Shown in pieces: positions 1-8,733 of a DNA stretch of 64,000 nt. The DNA is from CAWKKW01 sp963850345 (GTDB taxonomy: Bacteria > Acidobacteriota > Terriglobia > Terriglobales > Acidobacteriaceae): contig CAWKKW010000011.1 in assembly GCA_963850345.1 (NCBI GenBank), positions 1 to 64,000 on the forward strand, written 5' to 3'. Numbering within the stretch: position 1 is the first letter of the stretch; each line of letters opens with the position of its first letter. Both the position numbers and the translations under genes were made by a program. A model generated the notes under the pieces. The model was not told the DNA's origin and did not search any database. It was given only the letters and a program-made list of their open reading frames with translations.

Positions 1-443
1 TTTTCCGCAGCGGCGTTGCCATCAGCGACCCTCATGCGGCGATGGAGTTTTCTGCCAGCTCGAAGAAGCTGATTGGGCGTGTGTTGCTCAATAGCGAAGA
101 CGAACGCACCGGCGCTCTGCAAACCATATTCGAGACGACCGAAGGGAAAATCGAGGTCATTCGACACGATGGCACACTGCGGGCGGCTTGGCGGCGCGGA
201 GACCTGGAGCCAGGCAACGTAGTGACTATCGACAGCCTGAGGAGTGATCCAAGCAAGCTCTATGCCGCGTCCGTAGGCGCAGACAAAGAACTCCTTGCGA
301 ATAAGCAGGCTCTTGATTCGGTGGCGCGGCGGATGCGAACAATGGGCCTCGTTTCCAGTGAGACCGACAAAGGTTGGATGGGGCAATTCAACAACGCGCT
401 CAGAGCTCGCACCGCAGAGCGGACCCACGAGCGAGGGCACTGA
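1..443 (+). CDS. C-terminus of a relaxase-like protein (partial at left edge)
   Basis: The reading frame is open from the first base of the window to a TGA at 441-443, so this is the 3' end of a longer gene. The visible 147 residues contain a small beta-rich part (roughly GRVLLNSEDERTGALQTIF onward) followed by a basic helical tail ending in HERGH. Its place directly before the coupling protein gene, and the resemblance of the beta-rich part to the C-terminal region of DUF3363-type conjugative relaxases, suggest that it is the relaxase. The catalytic tyrosine and the HUH motif would lie left of the window and cannot be seen. An ATG at 42 gives an internal ORF but is not the likely start. An unrelated conjugation protein remains possible. 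Confidence 0.5.
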   Translation, partial: FRSGVAISDPHAAMEFSASSKKLIGRVLLNSEDERTGALQTIFETTEGKIEVIRHDGTLRAAWRRGDLEPGNVVTIDSLRSDPSKLYAASVGADKELLANKQALDSVARRMRTMGLVSSETDKGWMGQFNNALRARTAERTHERGH

Positions 444-460
444 CTTTATTTCATCTATAG

Positions 461-480
461 TGCAATGTACAGTTCAATAT
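461..480. promoter_or_regulatory. Near-palindromic operator-like motif before the coupling-protein operon
   Basis: The sequence TGCAATGTACAGTTCAATAT shares its core, (G/A)AATGTACA-TTCAATA, with two elements at 11251-11272 and 11310-11332. It sits just downstream of a possible -10 box (TATAGT, 456-461) and 5 bases upstream of the ribosome binding site of the coupling-protein gene. A repressor bound here would block transcription of the transfer operon. The binding protein is not identified; the shared motif is visible, its role is inferred. Confidence 0.5.
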
Positions 481-496
481 TGCAAGGAGGTCAACC

Positions 497-2515
497 ATGA
501 ATAACGGAACCACCACACCCCCCGGATACGTTCTCCCCTCGCGCCCTCGCTGGCAGGGCGGGTGGAACGTTCGGGCTCTGTTGGGCGCTGTCGTCGCCTT
601 CGTCATGGCAGCGAGCGCCGCGAGCCAATGGCTTGCAGCACAGCTCAACAATCCTGTCGAGATGGGCGACCCGATTGTGTGGTGTCACGGCGTTGCTGTG
701 TTCCAACCATTTGCGGGTCTCGTGCTGTGGAAGCACTTTGCCGGCAGTCGCCTCATAAGTTCCGCAGTGCGGAAAGAGATCTGGATTGCGTTCGGAGCGA
801 CGATTCTGGGTGGACTCTTTCTCGCCTATCTTGCCTATTGGTTCCTCTCCCTCATACGCGATCGCAAGAGCACAGATAGTTTAATGAACCTTCACGGCTC
901 TGCAACGTGGGCCAAACGAGATGACATTCAGAAGCTCGGTTTATTCGATGCGAACGATGGCGTCTATGTCGGCGGCTGGCGTGATCCAGATACGCAGGAG
1001 ATTCACTACCTGCTCCACTCTGGCTCTGAGCCCGTTTTGCTATTTGCTCCCAGCCGAAGCGGTAAGGGCGTATCGGCGATCATCCCCACCCTGTGCCAGT
1101 GGCGGCAAAGCGCCTTCGTCTATGACCTGAAGGGTGAGAATTGGGACCGCACCGCCGGTTTCCGGCACGCTATCGGCCAGCGCGTTCTGAAGTTCGCTCC
1201 TACGCTGCCATTCGAGAGTTGCTGCTACAACCCGCTCTCAGAGATTCGGTGGGAAACCGACTACGAGGTCGCCGACGCACAGACCATCGCGAATGCAGTG
1301 ATTCGGCACGGGAACGACGACAGTCTCTATAAGCACTTTGAGGATGCCGCAGTTGATCTCGTATCCGCTGGCATCATCCACTTGGGGTACGTTTTCAGGA
1401 ACTTGGACGCCCCGCGCGAGCCAACGCTCCCCGATGTGCTCGCACTTTACTCCTCGCCGGGCATGGATTTCCAAGACGTGCTCAAAGAGATCCAGAACAC
1501 AGTACACATGCCAGGCGGCAAATCGAATCCTCGCCTTGAGTGGTTCGACATCAACGGCAAGCCTACCTTTACCCATCCTTTCGTCAGCAAAGCCGTCCAG
1601 AGACAGCTCAATAGGGCCGACCGCGAGGCTTCTAGCATTCAGTCCAGCATCGTCACTCCGATGACAGTCTACGACGACCCAATAGTTCAGAGGACCGTTT
1701 CCCGCTCCGATTTCGTTGTCCGAGATCTGGTTTACGGAAAGGAGCCCATGAGCTTGTATTTCAAGGTCCCGCAGCCAGATCGAGAACGCCTGAGACCTCT
1801 GGTAAGGCTCATGCTCCAGCTCATCTTCAATCGGCTCATGGAACGACTCGACCCCAGCCGTCACCATCTGCTGCTCATGCTGGATGAGTTCCCGGAATTG
1901 AAGAAGATCCCGAACCTCGCAGGCGCGATGAGCCTGATGGCCGGGTACAAAATCAAGCCTTACCTCATAGCACAGACGCTTACCCAGATCATCGAGGAGT
2001 ATGGCCCGAACGAATCAATTACCGACAACTGCTACATCAAAGCGGCCTTTCAGACAGACAATCTCCAGACGTGCAAGAACCTTTCCGAACTCAGCGGCAA
2101 CATGACCGTAGAGAAAGAGACCGTCAACTATAGCGGGCAGCGTACGGATTTCTATCTCAAGCACATCTTCCGCAGTGTTGAACAGGTCCAACGGCCTCTC
2201 ATCACGGTCGATGAGATTCGACGCATCAAGCCGCCGACGAAGGCCAGCAATGATCCCGAGAGCAAGATCACCGCCCCGGGCGACATGCTCATCTTCATCA
2301 ATGGTGTGGCTCCGATCTACGGCGTCCAGAGTCTCTACTTCCTCAATGATGCATTGCTAGCGAGAACCAAACTTAAACCTCCCGTTTTCAAAACAGCTTC
2401 CCAGCCACACGCACAGCCCGCCCCAGCCCGACACGCGGCACTCGACATGATCTCAATCGCCGCTGCCGCGATTGATCAACAAGCAATCGAGGAGAAGCTG
2501 AATGGAAATTCTTAA
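497..2515 (+). CDS. traG: Type IV coupling protein (VirD4/TraG ATPase)
   Basis: A 672-residue inner-membrane ATPase that links the relaxase-DNA complex to the type IV secretion channel. Two N-terminal membrane segments (about residues 27-48 and 94-118) precede the motor domain. The Walker A motif APSRSGKG lies near residue 184, the Walker B motif LLLMLDEFPEL near residue 458, and typical VirD4 segments (VYDLKGENW, FKVPQPDRERLRPL) are present. The start ATG follows a good AAGGAGG Shine-Dalgarno. The gene is intact, unlike three of its downstream neighbours, and overlaps the following SSB-like gene by 14 bp, so it is the first gene of the operon after the relaxase-like gene. The family assignment is firm. 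Confidence 0.93.
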   Translation: MNNGTTTPPGYVLPSRPRWQGGWNVRALLGAVVAFVMAASAASQWLAAQLNNPVEMGDPIVWCHGVAVFQPFAGLVLWKHFAGSRLISSAVRKEIWIAFGATILGGLFLAYLAYWFLSLIRDRKSTDSLMNLHGSATWAKRDDIQKLGLFDANDGVYVGGWRDPDTQEIHYLLHSGSEPVLLFAPSRSGKGVSAIIPTLCQWRQSAFVYDLKGENWDRTAGFRHAIGQRVLKFAPTLPFESCCYNPLSEIRWETDYEVADAQTIANAVIRHGNDDSLYKHFEDAAVDLVSAGIIHLGYVFRNLDAPREPTLPDVLALYSSPGMDFQDVLKEIQNTVHMPGGKSNPRLEWFDINGKPTFTHPFVSKAVQRQLNRADREASSIQSSIVTPMTVYDDPIVQRTVSRSDFVVRDLVYGKEPMSLYFKVPQPDRERLRPLVRLMLQLIFNRLMERLDPSRHHLLLMLDEFPELKKIPNLAGAMSLMAGYKIKPYLIAQTLTQIIEEYGPNESITDNCYIKAAFQTDNLQTCKNLSELSGNMTVEKETVNYSGQRTDFYLKHIFRSVEQVQRPLITVDEIRRIKPPTKASNDPESKITAPGDMLIFINGVAPIYGVQSLYFLNDALLARTKLKPPVFKTASQPHAQPAPARHAALDMISIAAAAIDQQAIEEKLNGNS

Positions 2516-2948
2516 TCAAGTGACCCTCGCCGGAAACCTGACTGACAAACCTTCGGTCGATGACGCCGGCGGCCGCGTTTTCGTGCGCGCCCGTCTCGCG
2601 CAGAACTGGTTCTACGATACCCATGGCAAGACTGTAGAGCACCGGCAGTTTCTTCCTCTCACCTTCCTGGGAGAAAGTGCCTCTGTGGCGAAGAGCTTCG
2701 AAAAAGGCGACAACATTCACATTACTGGCCAGCTCATTCGACGTGACCCCAGAGCCCGCTCTGAGGACTCATCGAGGCCCCGTGAAACAGGAAGCATTTT
2801 CGAGATCCACGTCATTCGAGCATTCCGCATCGCAAGCCCCTCCAAATCCGACACCGCCGCGATCCACCAAAACGAAATTCGGCGCACCAACGATGCGAAA
2901 CAGGTTCCCGCATTTATCCAGGAGGGCATTCATGATTGGCCTGTCTAA
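2502..2948 (+). CDS. ssb: Single-stranded DNA-binding protein (element-encoded, first copy)
   Basis: A 148-residue OB-fold protein. The N-terminal half has the SSB pattern (NQVTLAGNLTDKPSV, then VFVRARLAQNWFYD, LPLTFLGESAS and KGDNIHITGQL); the tail is polar and lacks the usual acidic DDDIPF-type tip. It overlaps the coupling-protein gene by 14 bp and the traF-like gene by 17 bp, which indicates translational coupling within the transfer operon. It probably coats the transferred strand during conjugation. A second SSB-like gene lies at 5912-6319 in the same element and is clearly diverged, so the two may have different roles. Confidence 0.8.
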   Translation: MEILNQVTLAGNLTDKPSVDDAGGRVFVRARLAQNWFYDTHGKTVEHRQFLPLTFLGESASVAKSFEKGDNIHITGQLIRRDPRARSEDSSRPRETGSIFEIHVIRAFRIASPSKSDTAAIHQNEIRRTNDAKQVPAFIQEGIHDWPV

Positions 2949-3544
2949 TCTGAAGCTGCGGAATCAGCTCGCCCGTCTACCGCGGCTGAGCTACATCGTG
3001 GTTGCGTTCGCCGTTGCGTTCGTCGGGCTCACCATGGGTGGAGTTGGCTTTGGCTTTGTCTTCAACTTTACGCATTCGGCACCATTTGGCCTGTACAAAG
3101 AGATTTCCGATCCAGCCGAAAGCGCCGCATACTCATGCACCTTACGTCTTCTTTTGCCCCGATGTTCGCTGGCCCGGCATGAAAGGGGAGCCAAACTATC
3201 GAAAGCCCATGCGGACCTGCCCAGACGGATTCGCACCCCTCATCAAGCCTGTTGTGGCATGGCCCGGTGACACCGTCGAGACCTCGGCCCAAGGTGTCAC
3301 CGTCAACGGGCAATTACTCGCCAATACCCTCACCATTGACCACGATTCAACCGGGCATCAGATCCGCCCCTATGCATATGGCACCTATCACGTCCAACCC
3401 GGGCAACTCTGGGTAGTCAGCTCTTTCAGTCCCAAGAGCTTCGATTCCCGTTACTTCGGCCCAATACGAGCTCAGTCAGTACGGCACTGGGTCCAACCCT
3501 TCCTAGTCGAGAAGCAATACCACCCTGAAATGAATACGAAGTAG
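2932..3544 (+). pseudogene. traF: TraF-type conjugal signal peptidase (S26), frameshifted
   Basis: TraF-family peptidases process the conjugative pilin. The first part starts at ATG 2932 behind GGAGGG, with a membrane segment and the motif SAPFGLY carrying the expected catalytic serine. The rest, from about THAPYVFFCPDVRW on, lies one frame away and includes LIKPVVAWPGDTV with the catalytic lysine, then HVQPGQLWVVS and FDSRYFGPI. The two parts together match a full-length enzyme of about 200 residues, so a single extra base (or two missing) between about 3100 and 3125 breaks the gene. It may be real decay, a sequencing indel or, least likely, programmed frameshifting. The gene order relaxase-traF-traB recalls the traAFB operon of Ti plasmids. 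Confidence 0.8.
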
Positions 3545-3584
3545 CGCAATTTAGGCGACTCGTACTAAAGGGAGTCCACGGGCT

Positions 3585-4810
3585 ATGAAAATCGCGGAGA
3601 CTATAGAGCTATCACGCCAGAAGATGACAACTAATCTTCTTTCCGCTCGGATTTCACCGAACATCAGAACTGCGCTACTCTTCGCCGCCGCCTTCGCAGT
3701 CGGAGACGCCGGATGGAGCGGGAAGCCGTCTGTGAACTTCCTGGCCCTGCTATATCCGTTCGTGTACATACAGTCACGGCGTCGACTGGATGCCCTCAGC
3801 TCTGCGATCTACTACGCGGGGGCCACATGGAGCGTCGTTCCAGGATCAGAGAGTTTCTTCGGCACGGGAGGGAACCTCCTCCTGCCTCTGCTCATCTGGG
3901 TCGGTCTTCTTGCATTGAGTGCGGCGCCGTGGATTACTTTGTACAATCGAGCGTTTCTTCCCTTGGCCGCCGTTGCAGCCATCGTCGCACTGAGCCTCCC
4001 GCCGTTCAGCCTCGTCACGGTTGCACATCCGCTCATCTCTGTGGGTGAGTGGTTTCCGGGAACGCGGTGGTTCGGGCTCTATCTACCAATAATCCTCATA
4101 TTGGCCTACCGACGTCTCGGTACCCTTCTTACTCTGGCAGTGCTCGTAGGTGCGTCGCTCGCTGCACATGCTCGTTTCCATCGCCCAACGCAAGACCACG
4201 CATCGTTGCTGTGAATACTCATTTTGGAGGTCCAGCGACACGAGACATCCTGGGCTCAACACTGCAAAGACAGGAAACGGCAATGCAGCGAATCGCTCTT
4301 ACGCACCCTGATACGCTCATCCTCTTTCCGGAGTCAATCATCCCAACGTGGACTCCCACGCATGACGAACGCTGGGCCGCAACCTTTGCTCAACTGCAGG
4401 CCCGGCATACCGGACTGCTCATCGGCACGACAATTCCAGTCGCAAACACGGAGGCGAACCGCAATGTTCTCCTCTCCCGCGGCCACACGGAGCGCCTGTC
4501 ATATGTGCAGCGCGTTCCAGTGCCTCTCGGCATGTGGCACTTTGGGAATGAGCGCAACGGCTTCCCGTTGATGCTCCGTTACCCAGCCACAATCCGTATC
4601 TGGGATCGACGCGCCGGGGTCCTCATCTGCTACGAACAGCTCCTCGTTTGGCCCGCTCTCCAGACGCTATCGCGAAACCCTGACATGCTACTAGCTCCCT
4701 CAAACTTGTACTGGGCGTCGAGCACGATCATTCCATCTGTCCAGCACGTCTGCGCTCAAGACTGGGCGGACCTTTGGGCAATTCCTCTATATGAGGCCAC
4801 CAACCGATGA
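3585..4810 (+). pseudogene. traB: TraB-type conjugal transfer protein (membrane plus nitrilase domain), frameshifted
   Basis: The first frame (3585 to about 4190) codes for a protein of about 200 residues with several membrane helices. The second frame (about 4187-4810, reading RPRIVAVNTHFGG) continues with a carbon-nitrogen hydrolase domain: LILFPES carries the expected glutamate, GVLICYEQ the nucleophilic cysteine. The position of the Lnt catalytic lysine reads YVQRVPVP, with no lysine. Joined, they give the layout of TraB of Ti-type plasmids, a relative of apolipoprotein N-acyltransferase thought to act in pilus assembly. One missing base near 4187-4200 separates the halves. The stop overlaps the next start (ATGA at 4807). 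Confidence 0.72.
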
Positions 4811-5387
4811 AGACTTTCCTGGTCACGACCCTATTGCTTCTTCCGTCCGCAGCGCTAGGGCAGAACACGGAGATCGCCAGGCTGCAATCAACCTGTCTCC
4901 CAACTGCGCCGCTGAGTACGCTTCGCGCCGTCGTTCAGGTGAATCCAGCGGCAATCCAAACGCTATACAGAATGACTTTCCGCAGGGGCTGCTCAAGCGT
5001 TGGGGGCTCGCCGAGGGAACATTACGCCTCAAACGCCAGCCCACCAACCAATGCGAAGCGTTGGATTGGTTGGCATACTTCCAGAGCTACGACATCTTTG
5101 TGGACCTTGGGCTGATGCAGGTCAGCACAGCCGAAGCTAAACGACGGGGTATATCACCTGAGTCTCTGCTGGGGCCCTGCACGAATCTCCAGGAAGGCTG
5201 GCAGATTCTCGAGGACGCTTATCAGATTGAGGAAAAGATCTATGGACCAGGCCAGGAAGCCTTACAGCACGCAATTTCATGCTACAACACTGGAGATCCG
5301 CAGCAAGGCATTGCCAACGGCTATTTAGCCCGCGTCTTTGCAGTAGTCCGCAGGCTGCAAGCCGAGTTACCAATGGAGAGGCGATGA
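4807..5387 (+). pseudogene. VirB1-like lytic transglycosylase, frameshifted at the catalytic site
   Basis: The start ATG overlaps the traB stop. The first frame gives a clear signal peptide (MKTFLVTTLLLLPSAALGQ) and CLPTAPLSTLRAVVQV. From about 4940 the match moves one frame over and reads ESSGNPNAIQNDFPQ, with later segments DIFVDLGLMQVS, NLQEGWQILEDAY and AISCYNTGDP that are typical of SLT-type transglycosylases. The glutamate of ESSGNP is the expected catalytic acid, so the break falls exactly at the active site: GTGAATCC where GTGGAATCC is expected, one G short. The intact protein would be about 193 residues and would open peptidoglycan for the secretion channel. It is a pseudogene if the base is truly missing. 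Confidence 0.8.
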
Positions 5388-5911
5388 GTGTTCCTACAAG
5401 TTTTGCAAATGCATGATCGTGTTGATGATTGATTTCGTCTTAAAGAGCCATTACTCTAATGGGGTTCCACGAGAATCGATGGCGAGACCGGCGTCCTGGC
5501 TCGCACCGGAATGGACGGATCGGGGAAGTTCACACGCCTAAGGTGTCTCTTCTATCGCATCAGATACCGGGTGAGCAGAACGGCACATGCAGTGAGAATT
5601 GCCTTCACCACTTACAACCTATAGAGCCGGGATCTGGTACCCCCCTTGAAGGACTTTGCTCGCTGAAGGTCCTGAAACGAAAGTCTGTAGACTTCAAGGA
5701 ACCACTCTCTGAACCCGCATACAGCTCAAATGAGCTCGAATCGGGCCGTCAGCCTGTGCCGAACAGAAGGCTCGCCTTCGCATTCGTTATGCGATGATCA
5801 ACCACCAGGCAAGGCCACGATGGTAGGCGAGGAATGAGTCCACTGAACCACTTCCCTCGCGCAATGCATCTGACCGGAAGCCTGTCGGAGAGTTAGGAAT
5901 ATATTTCATAT
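5388..5911. other. Intergenic region with an imperfect hairpin
   Basis: No convincing gene is seen in these 524 bases; the longest frame (5459-5797, +) has no ribosome binding site and no recognisable domain. The main structure is the hairpin at 5644-5699, listed separately. The last 30 bases are AT-rich (TAGGAATATATTTCATATAT), probably the promoter of the second SSB gene. A region like this between transfer genes and cargo could hold the origin of transfer, but no known nic motif was recognised. Confidence 0.5.
5644..5699. repeat. Two-step inverted repeat (candidate oriT arm or structured RNA)
   Basis: CCTTGAAG (5644-5651) is the exact reverse complement of CTTCAAGG (5692-5699). Directly inside, GACTTT (5652-5657) pairs with AAAGTC (5680-5685), leaving a six-base bulge TGTAGA on the right arm and a 22-base loop. 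There is no T-run after it, so it is not a typical terminator. It could be a recognition structure for the relaxase or a small RNA. Pairing is visible; function is inference. Confidence 0.4.
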
Positions 5912-6319
5912 ATGCCCCACAACTACAAAAATTACGCACATCTGGAAGGTGTTCTAGATGAGGATGCCGTCGTCTCGACCTCTAAGAAAGGCGAGGTAAT
6001 TGTTGCTTTCAAACTCTCAGTCAGAGAAAACGGCCGAGGGCCGAACGGCGAAGTAATAAAGCACATCTCGATCTTTACTGTCGAAGTGGGCCAGGAATTC
6101 GCCAGGTATGTTGGTTCCCTCAAGAAGGGGACCCACGTTTTCATCGATGCCACGATCAGAATTCGCAATTCGAATGTAGATGGAATTGAACAAGTAACCT
6201 ACGTCCTCAAAGCCCACCGCGTTTACGGGATCGACTATGGGGTCGGCAAAATGGAGTTGAAGGACACTCCTAACGCGACCAAATCAAGACCTAATTCAGA
6301 GGGCGGCAGCGAGCTTTGA
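5912..6319 (+). CDS. Single-stranded DNA-binding protein (element-encoded, second copy)
   Basis: A 135-residue OB-fold protein: NYAHLEGVLDEDAVV, VIVAFKLSVREN, HISIFTVEVGQEFARYV, LKKGTHVFIDATIRI and EQVTYVLKAHRVYGID follow the strand order of SSB. The C-terminal acidic tip of housekeeping SSB is absent. The gene stands alone after a 500-base gap and its 3' end overlaps, tail to tail, the 3' end of the first membrane module by 24 bases. It probably protects single-stranded DNA during transfer or replication of the element. Assignment to the SSB superfamily is fairly sure, the precise role is not. Confidence 0.7.
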   Translation: MPHNYKNYAHLEGVLDEDAVVSTSKKGEVIVAFKLSVRENGRGPNGEVIKHISIFTVEVGQEFARYVGSLKKGTHVFIDATIRIRNSNVDGIEQVTYVLKAHRVYGIDYGVGKMELKDTPNATKSRPNSEGGSEL

Positions 6320-6838
6320 GAGTCTTGCTGCATGACTTGTCTCGTACAGCGCCAAAAGTCGTGCTCTCATTAGGTAGTAAGCGCTCGCCGCCTCCTGAAC
6401 GCTGAATGGAACTCTTAGGCTGCCGTAGCCGAAAGTCAGGCCAAGAGAAACTGAGAATATTGCCCTCCGCAAGATCATTGCATCTCTACGCATACGCTCA
6501 AGGACAATGACGCTTTCGTTCAAGTTCCATCGTTGAGCATAATTTGCTAGCGCCAGCAGAATCTCGGCATTCGCGTGCATTTTTCGCAAACCCTCGGCCC
6601 GCCCGATCATGCTCCAAAGCTCGCTCGGATCGAGTTCGCGCTGTCCTCTATGGGGATGCAGATAATCTAGCGCGATACGAGAAATCTCCTCGATCGGAAC
6701 GGGTTCCAGCCTAGCAACAAGGTTCTCCCAGCTTAGGTTACCCAGTCTGGATATCCTGGATGCCCTCGCGCGATTTCTTAGAAATGCGAGCCCCAATATC
6801 ACCACTACCGAGAAGAACAGCGGGGCCGTGATATTCAT
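6296..6838 (-). CDS. Membrane-anchored helical protein, module A partner
   Basis: A 180-residue protein of unknown function with one N-terminal membrane segment (ITAPLFFSVVVILGLAFL) and an all-helical, probably cytoplasmic remainder. It is a paralogue of the protein at 10602-11171: in the block GLRKM...RAI, 33 of 45 residues are identical, and both end in a conserved YYLMRxRLLALYETSHA. Shared invariant residues include RWN, ESVIV and ERMRRDA. Its start overlaps the stop of the 7-TM gene (6835-7605) by 4 bases, so the two are co-translated and their products probably interact. No known domain was recognised. Confidence 0.8.
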   Translation of the reverse strand: MNITAPLFFSVVVILGLAFLRNRARASRISRLGNLSWENLVARLEPVPIEEISRIALDYLHPHRGQRELDPSELWSMIGRAEGLRKMHANAEILLALANYAQRWNLNESVIVLERMRRDAMILRRAIFSVSLGLTFGYGSLRVPFSVQEAASAYYLMRARLLALYETSHAARLSKLAAAL

Positions 6839-7605
6839 TTGGGGGGCACCTTGAATTTTATAAGGTCGACTTTGACTTGCTCATGGAGAGCGATCATGTG
6901 CGCGATCATCTCCGGGGGTGGGGGCTCCTGTTGCTGCTCAGGCTTCCAAAACGTAACCGCCCAATAAACAATTACGGCAAGGTACAAAACCATTACTATA
7001 TGGTCTACAGAGGCGATCTGGCGGTCCCAACCGACAATTACCTGCGCCAGGTCTTGCAGAAGAACACTGTACGACAAAACAAAAAGACCGTAAACCAGGG
7101 CAACGGTATGACGTCCCCGGTGAAGATGGAATGAGGTTGCAACAATCGACACCGCGACGAGCGTTCCGCACATTAGCAACGCAATGAATAGCTCGACTCG
7201 AGTTTCCCAGAGATAGAAGGGCTTCGCTCCCGAGGGGCCTACTGCGAGCGACATCGCAGCCATGGCGACAAGACCAAGTGTGCCCCCGAGCAAGAGACTC
7301 ATACGACGCTCGCGCATCCACCATGCAACGGGGTGAAGTACATCACGTGCGATTTCAACAATAACCCCGACTGGAAGCGCAAAACCAATGTATCCGCCAA
7401 TCCAGTAGCAAAGAAAATACGCATGTTTGCTCCCGTGCTTCGAAACAAAGAAAAGGACTGCCGTTTGGACGGCTTGAAAGCTTATCTGAGCAATAAAGCA
7501 AGGAAAACCCTTGAGGTTCTTTCGAATTATCAGAATGAGCAACAGGGAAACGTGCGCAACAAAGCCCGCCGCCCAAAGTGTGTTTTGCAAGATAGATGAC
7601 TTCAT
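6835..7605 (-). CDS. Seven-helix membrane protein, module A
   Basis: A 256-residue integral membrane protein with about seven hydrophobic segments and a short C-terminal cytoplasmic tail (PPEMIAHMIALHEQVKVDLIKF). It is a paralogue of the protein at 9827-10594: both have WxAGFxxHxxLL at the N-terminus, a central VxxEIAR/VFEVAR, and the tail pattern IxALHxQVxxDL. Such 7-TM proteins with a small partner are familiar as uncharacterised acidobacterial proteins (recollection, not a search). The ATG at 7605 has a weak Shine-Dalgarno. Function unknown; a sensor or signal transducer is one possibility suggested only by the topology. Confidence 0.8.
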   Translation of the reverse strand: MKSSILQNTLWAAGFVAHVSLLLILIIRKNLKGFPCFIAQISFQAVQTAVLFFVSKHGSKHAYFLCYWIGGYIGFALPVGVIVEIARDVLHPVAWWMRERRMSLLLGGTLGLVAMAAMSLAVGPSGAKPFYLWETRVELFIALLMCGTLVAVSIVATSFHLHRGRHTVALVYGLFVLSYSVLLQDLAQVIVGWDRQIASVDHIVMVLYLAVIVYWAVTFWKPEQQQEPPPPEMIAHMIALHEQVKVDLIKFKVPPK

Positions 7606-7826
7606 AATGTGATCACCGTTTGCCGGGATTCAAAAGGAGACTCCCTAATGCAAGCTTGTCAGGCGACCCCCAAAAAACTAGAAGTTTAGCATGATACGTA
7701 TTAATCTTACGGTGAGCGCGGACATGCTGACGGCAGTTGGGACTGGCAGGCGCGAATGCTGCGCGGCCACGAATCCCAAGCCGGTCTGGATAGTCGATTT
7801 TTGTACTCAAGGCCTGAAAGTGATTC

Positions 7827-8153
7827 ATGATGTCGGAAAAGACTGTTCTATTTCGCCCCCGATTTCTCGCTGAGGTTGACACCAAGCTTCGCGATATGGT
7901 GTATCGCCGAGGCGAACTGGTGAAGTTGATTGTCTTGATGCTCAAGACGGTCGATCTAGCAACGATACCTCTTCTTGAGATCAGTTCTGAAATCCAGGAC
8001 TTGACGGCAACTACGATAAAACTCCCCGAAGCATTACATAAAAAGGTGAAGCGAATCGCGGACAAGAGGCACAGTACCATGAACGCGGTAATAAACAGCG
8101 CCGTCTGGGCCTACTCTGACAGCGATTCCAAAGAGGATTGCGGCAGGCCTTAG
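7827..8153 (+). CDS. Ribbon-helix-helix-like DNA-binding protein, possibly two tandem domains
   Basis: A 108-residue protein. The C-terminal half (TTIKLPEALHKKVKRIADKR followed by HSTMNAVINSAVWAY) has the strand-helix-helix pattern of Arc/CopG proteins. The N-terminal half (VLFRPRFLAEVDTKLRDMVY, then RRGELVKLIVLML) resembles a second copy of the same pattern, which would give an intramolecular dimer. There are two adjacent ATGs at the start and only a weak ribosome binding site. It lies between the two divergent membrane modules and could regulate either, or the transfer genes. The fold call is moderately sure; the targets are unknown. Confidence 0.6.
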   Translation: MMSEKTVLFRPRFLAEVDTKLRDMVYRRGELVKLIVLMLKTVDLATIPLLEISSEIQDLTATTIKLPEALHKKVKRIADKRHSTMNAVINSAVWAYSDSDSKEDCGRP

Positions 8154-8733
8154 GACGATCTCACTTTTGTAGCTAACTAGATCAAAGAGGTAGGCAGTTG
8201 AACATTTGAACGGCCCACGGCCGTCTCACCAGCGAGACCGAATCTGCTTTACTTTGTCGCATTTCCCCGTTCCCCGCCAAGAGAGCGAATTATTTATCCG
8301 TGAGACATTTCACGGACCAGCTTTTGTGATTATACTTATGTCCATCGTTGTTGCGATATATAAATATCATGATATATAAATATCTTTTTTCTTCCTGGCT
8401 TTGATCATTGCAGGCTAAGCGCTAGACGCGATTGACCTCCAAGGACGCGGGCTTATACAAAGAACACTTTAGGAGGCGCGACAGACCGCCTTGCCGGGCT
8501 CCATCAGCCGGCGAGAAAAAATCTGGCTTCTCCTCGGCGGGGATAACCGGCTCACCATCGCGATCGAAGTTTCAGAGTCCTCGCTTCGTCAGCAGACTGG
8601 TGCTTCCACATGACTGGATCCGAACGACTCGTGTTCTGCGCAGCGGAGCAGAACTGATAGATAGCAAGTGCACAAATGCTTTCGTGCGCAGGAATACAAG
8701 CACGGAACTTCAATCAGGATGGGAGGAAAATGA
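8154..8733. other. Intergenic region with AT-rich direct repeats
   Basis: No gene could be supported in these 580 bases. A frame at 8432-8749 (+) lacks domains and overlaps the well-started small gene at 8734, so it was not called. The region contains the tandem repeat at 8355-8384 in a strongly AT-rich setting, which contrasts with the surrounding GC-rich DNA and could be a promoter region or a protein-binding array. Confidence 0.5.
8355..8384. repeat. Two direct copies of GATATATAAATATC
   Basis: Identical 14-mers at 8355-8368 and 8371-8384, separated by AT, followed by a run of six T. Each copy is itself partly palindromic (GATAT...ATATC). The period of 16 bases is not helical. It is too short to be called an iteron array. 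Whether it binds a protein is unknown. Confidence 0.6.

Noticed and set aside
3002..4810. Reading the halves of the traF-like and traB-like genes as four separate small genes
   Set aside because: The halves join into normal-length family members, and the second halves lack their own starts and ribosome binding sites.
5459..5797. A 112-codon plus-strand frame between the transglycosylase and the second SSB
   Set aside because: No ribosome binding site, no domain, unusual composition, and it contains the inverted repeat at 5644-5699.
7613..8080. A 155-codon frame on the minus strand opposite the RHH gene
   Set aside because: It is antisense to a protein with a recognisable fold, is rich in Ser/Arg and has no domain or start signal.
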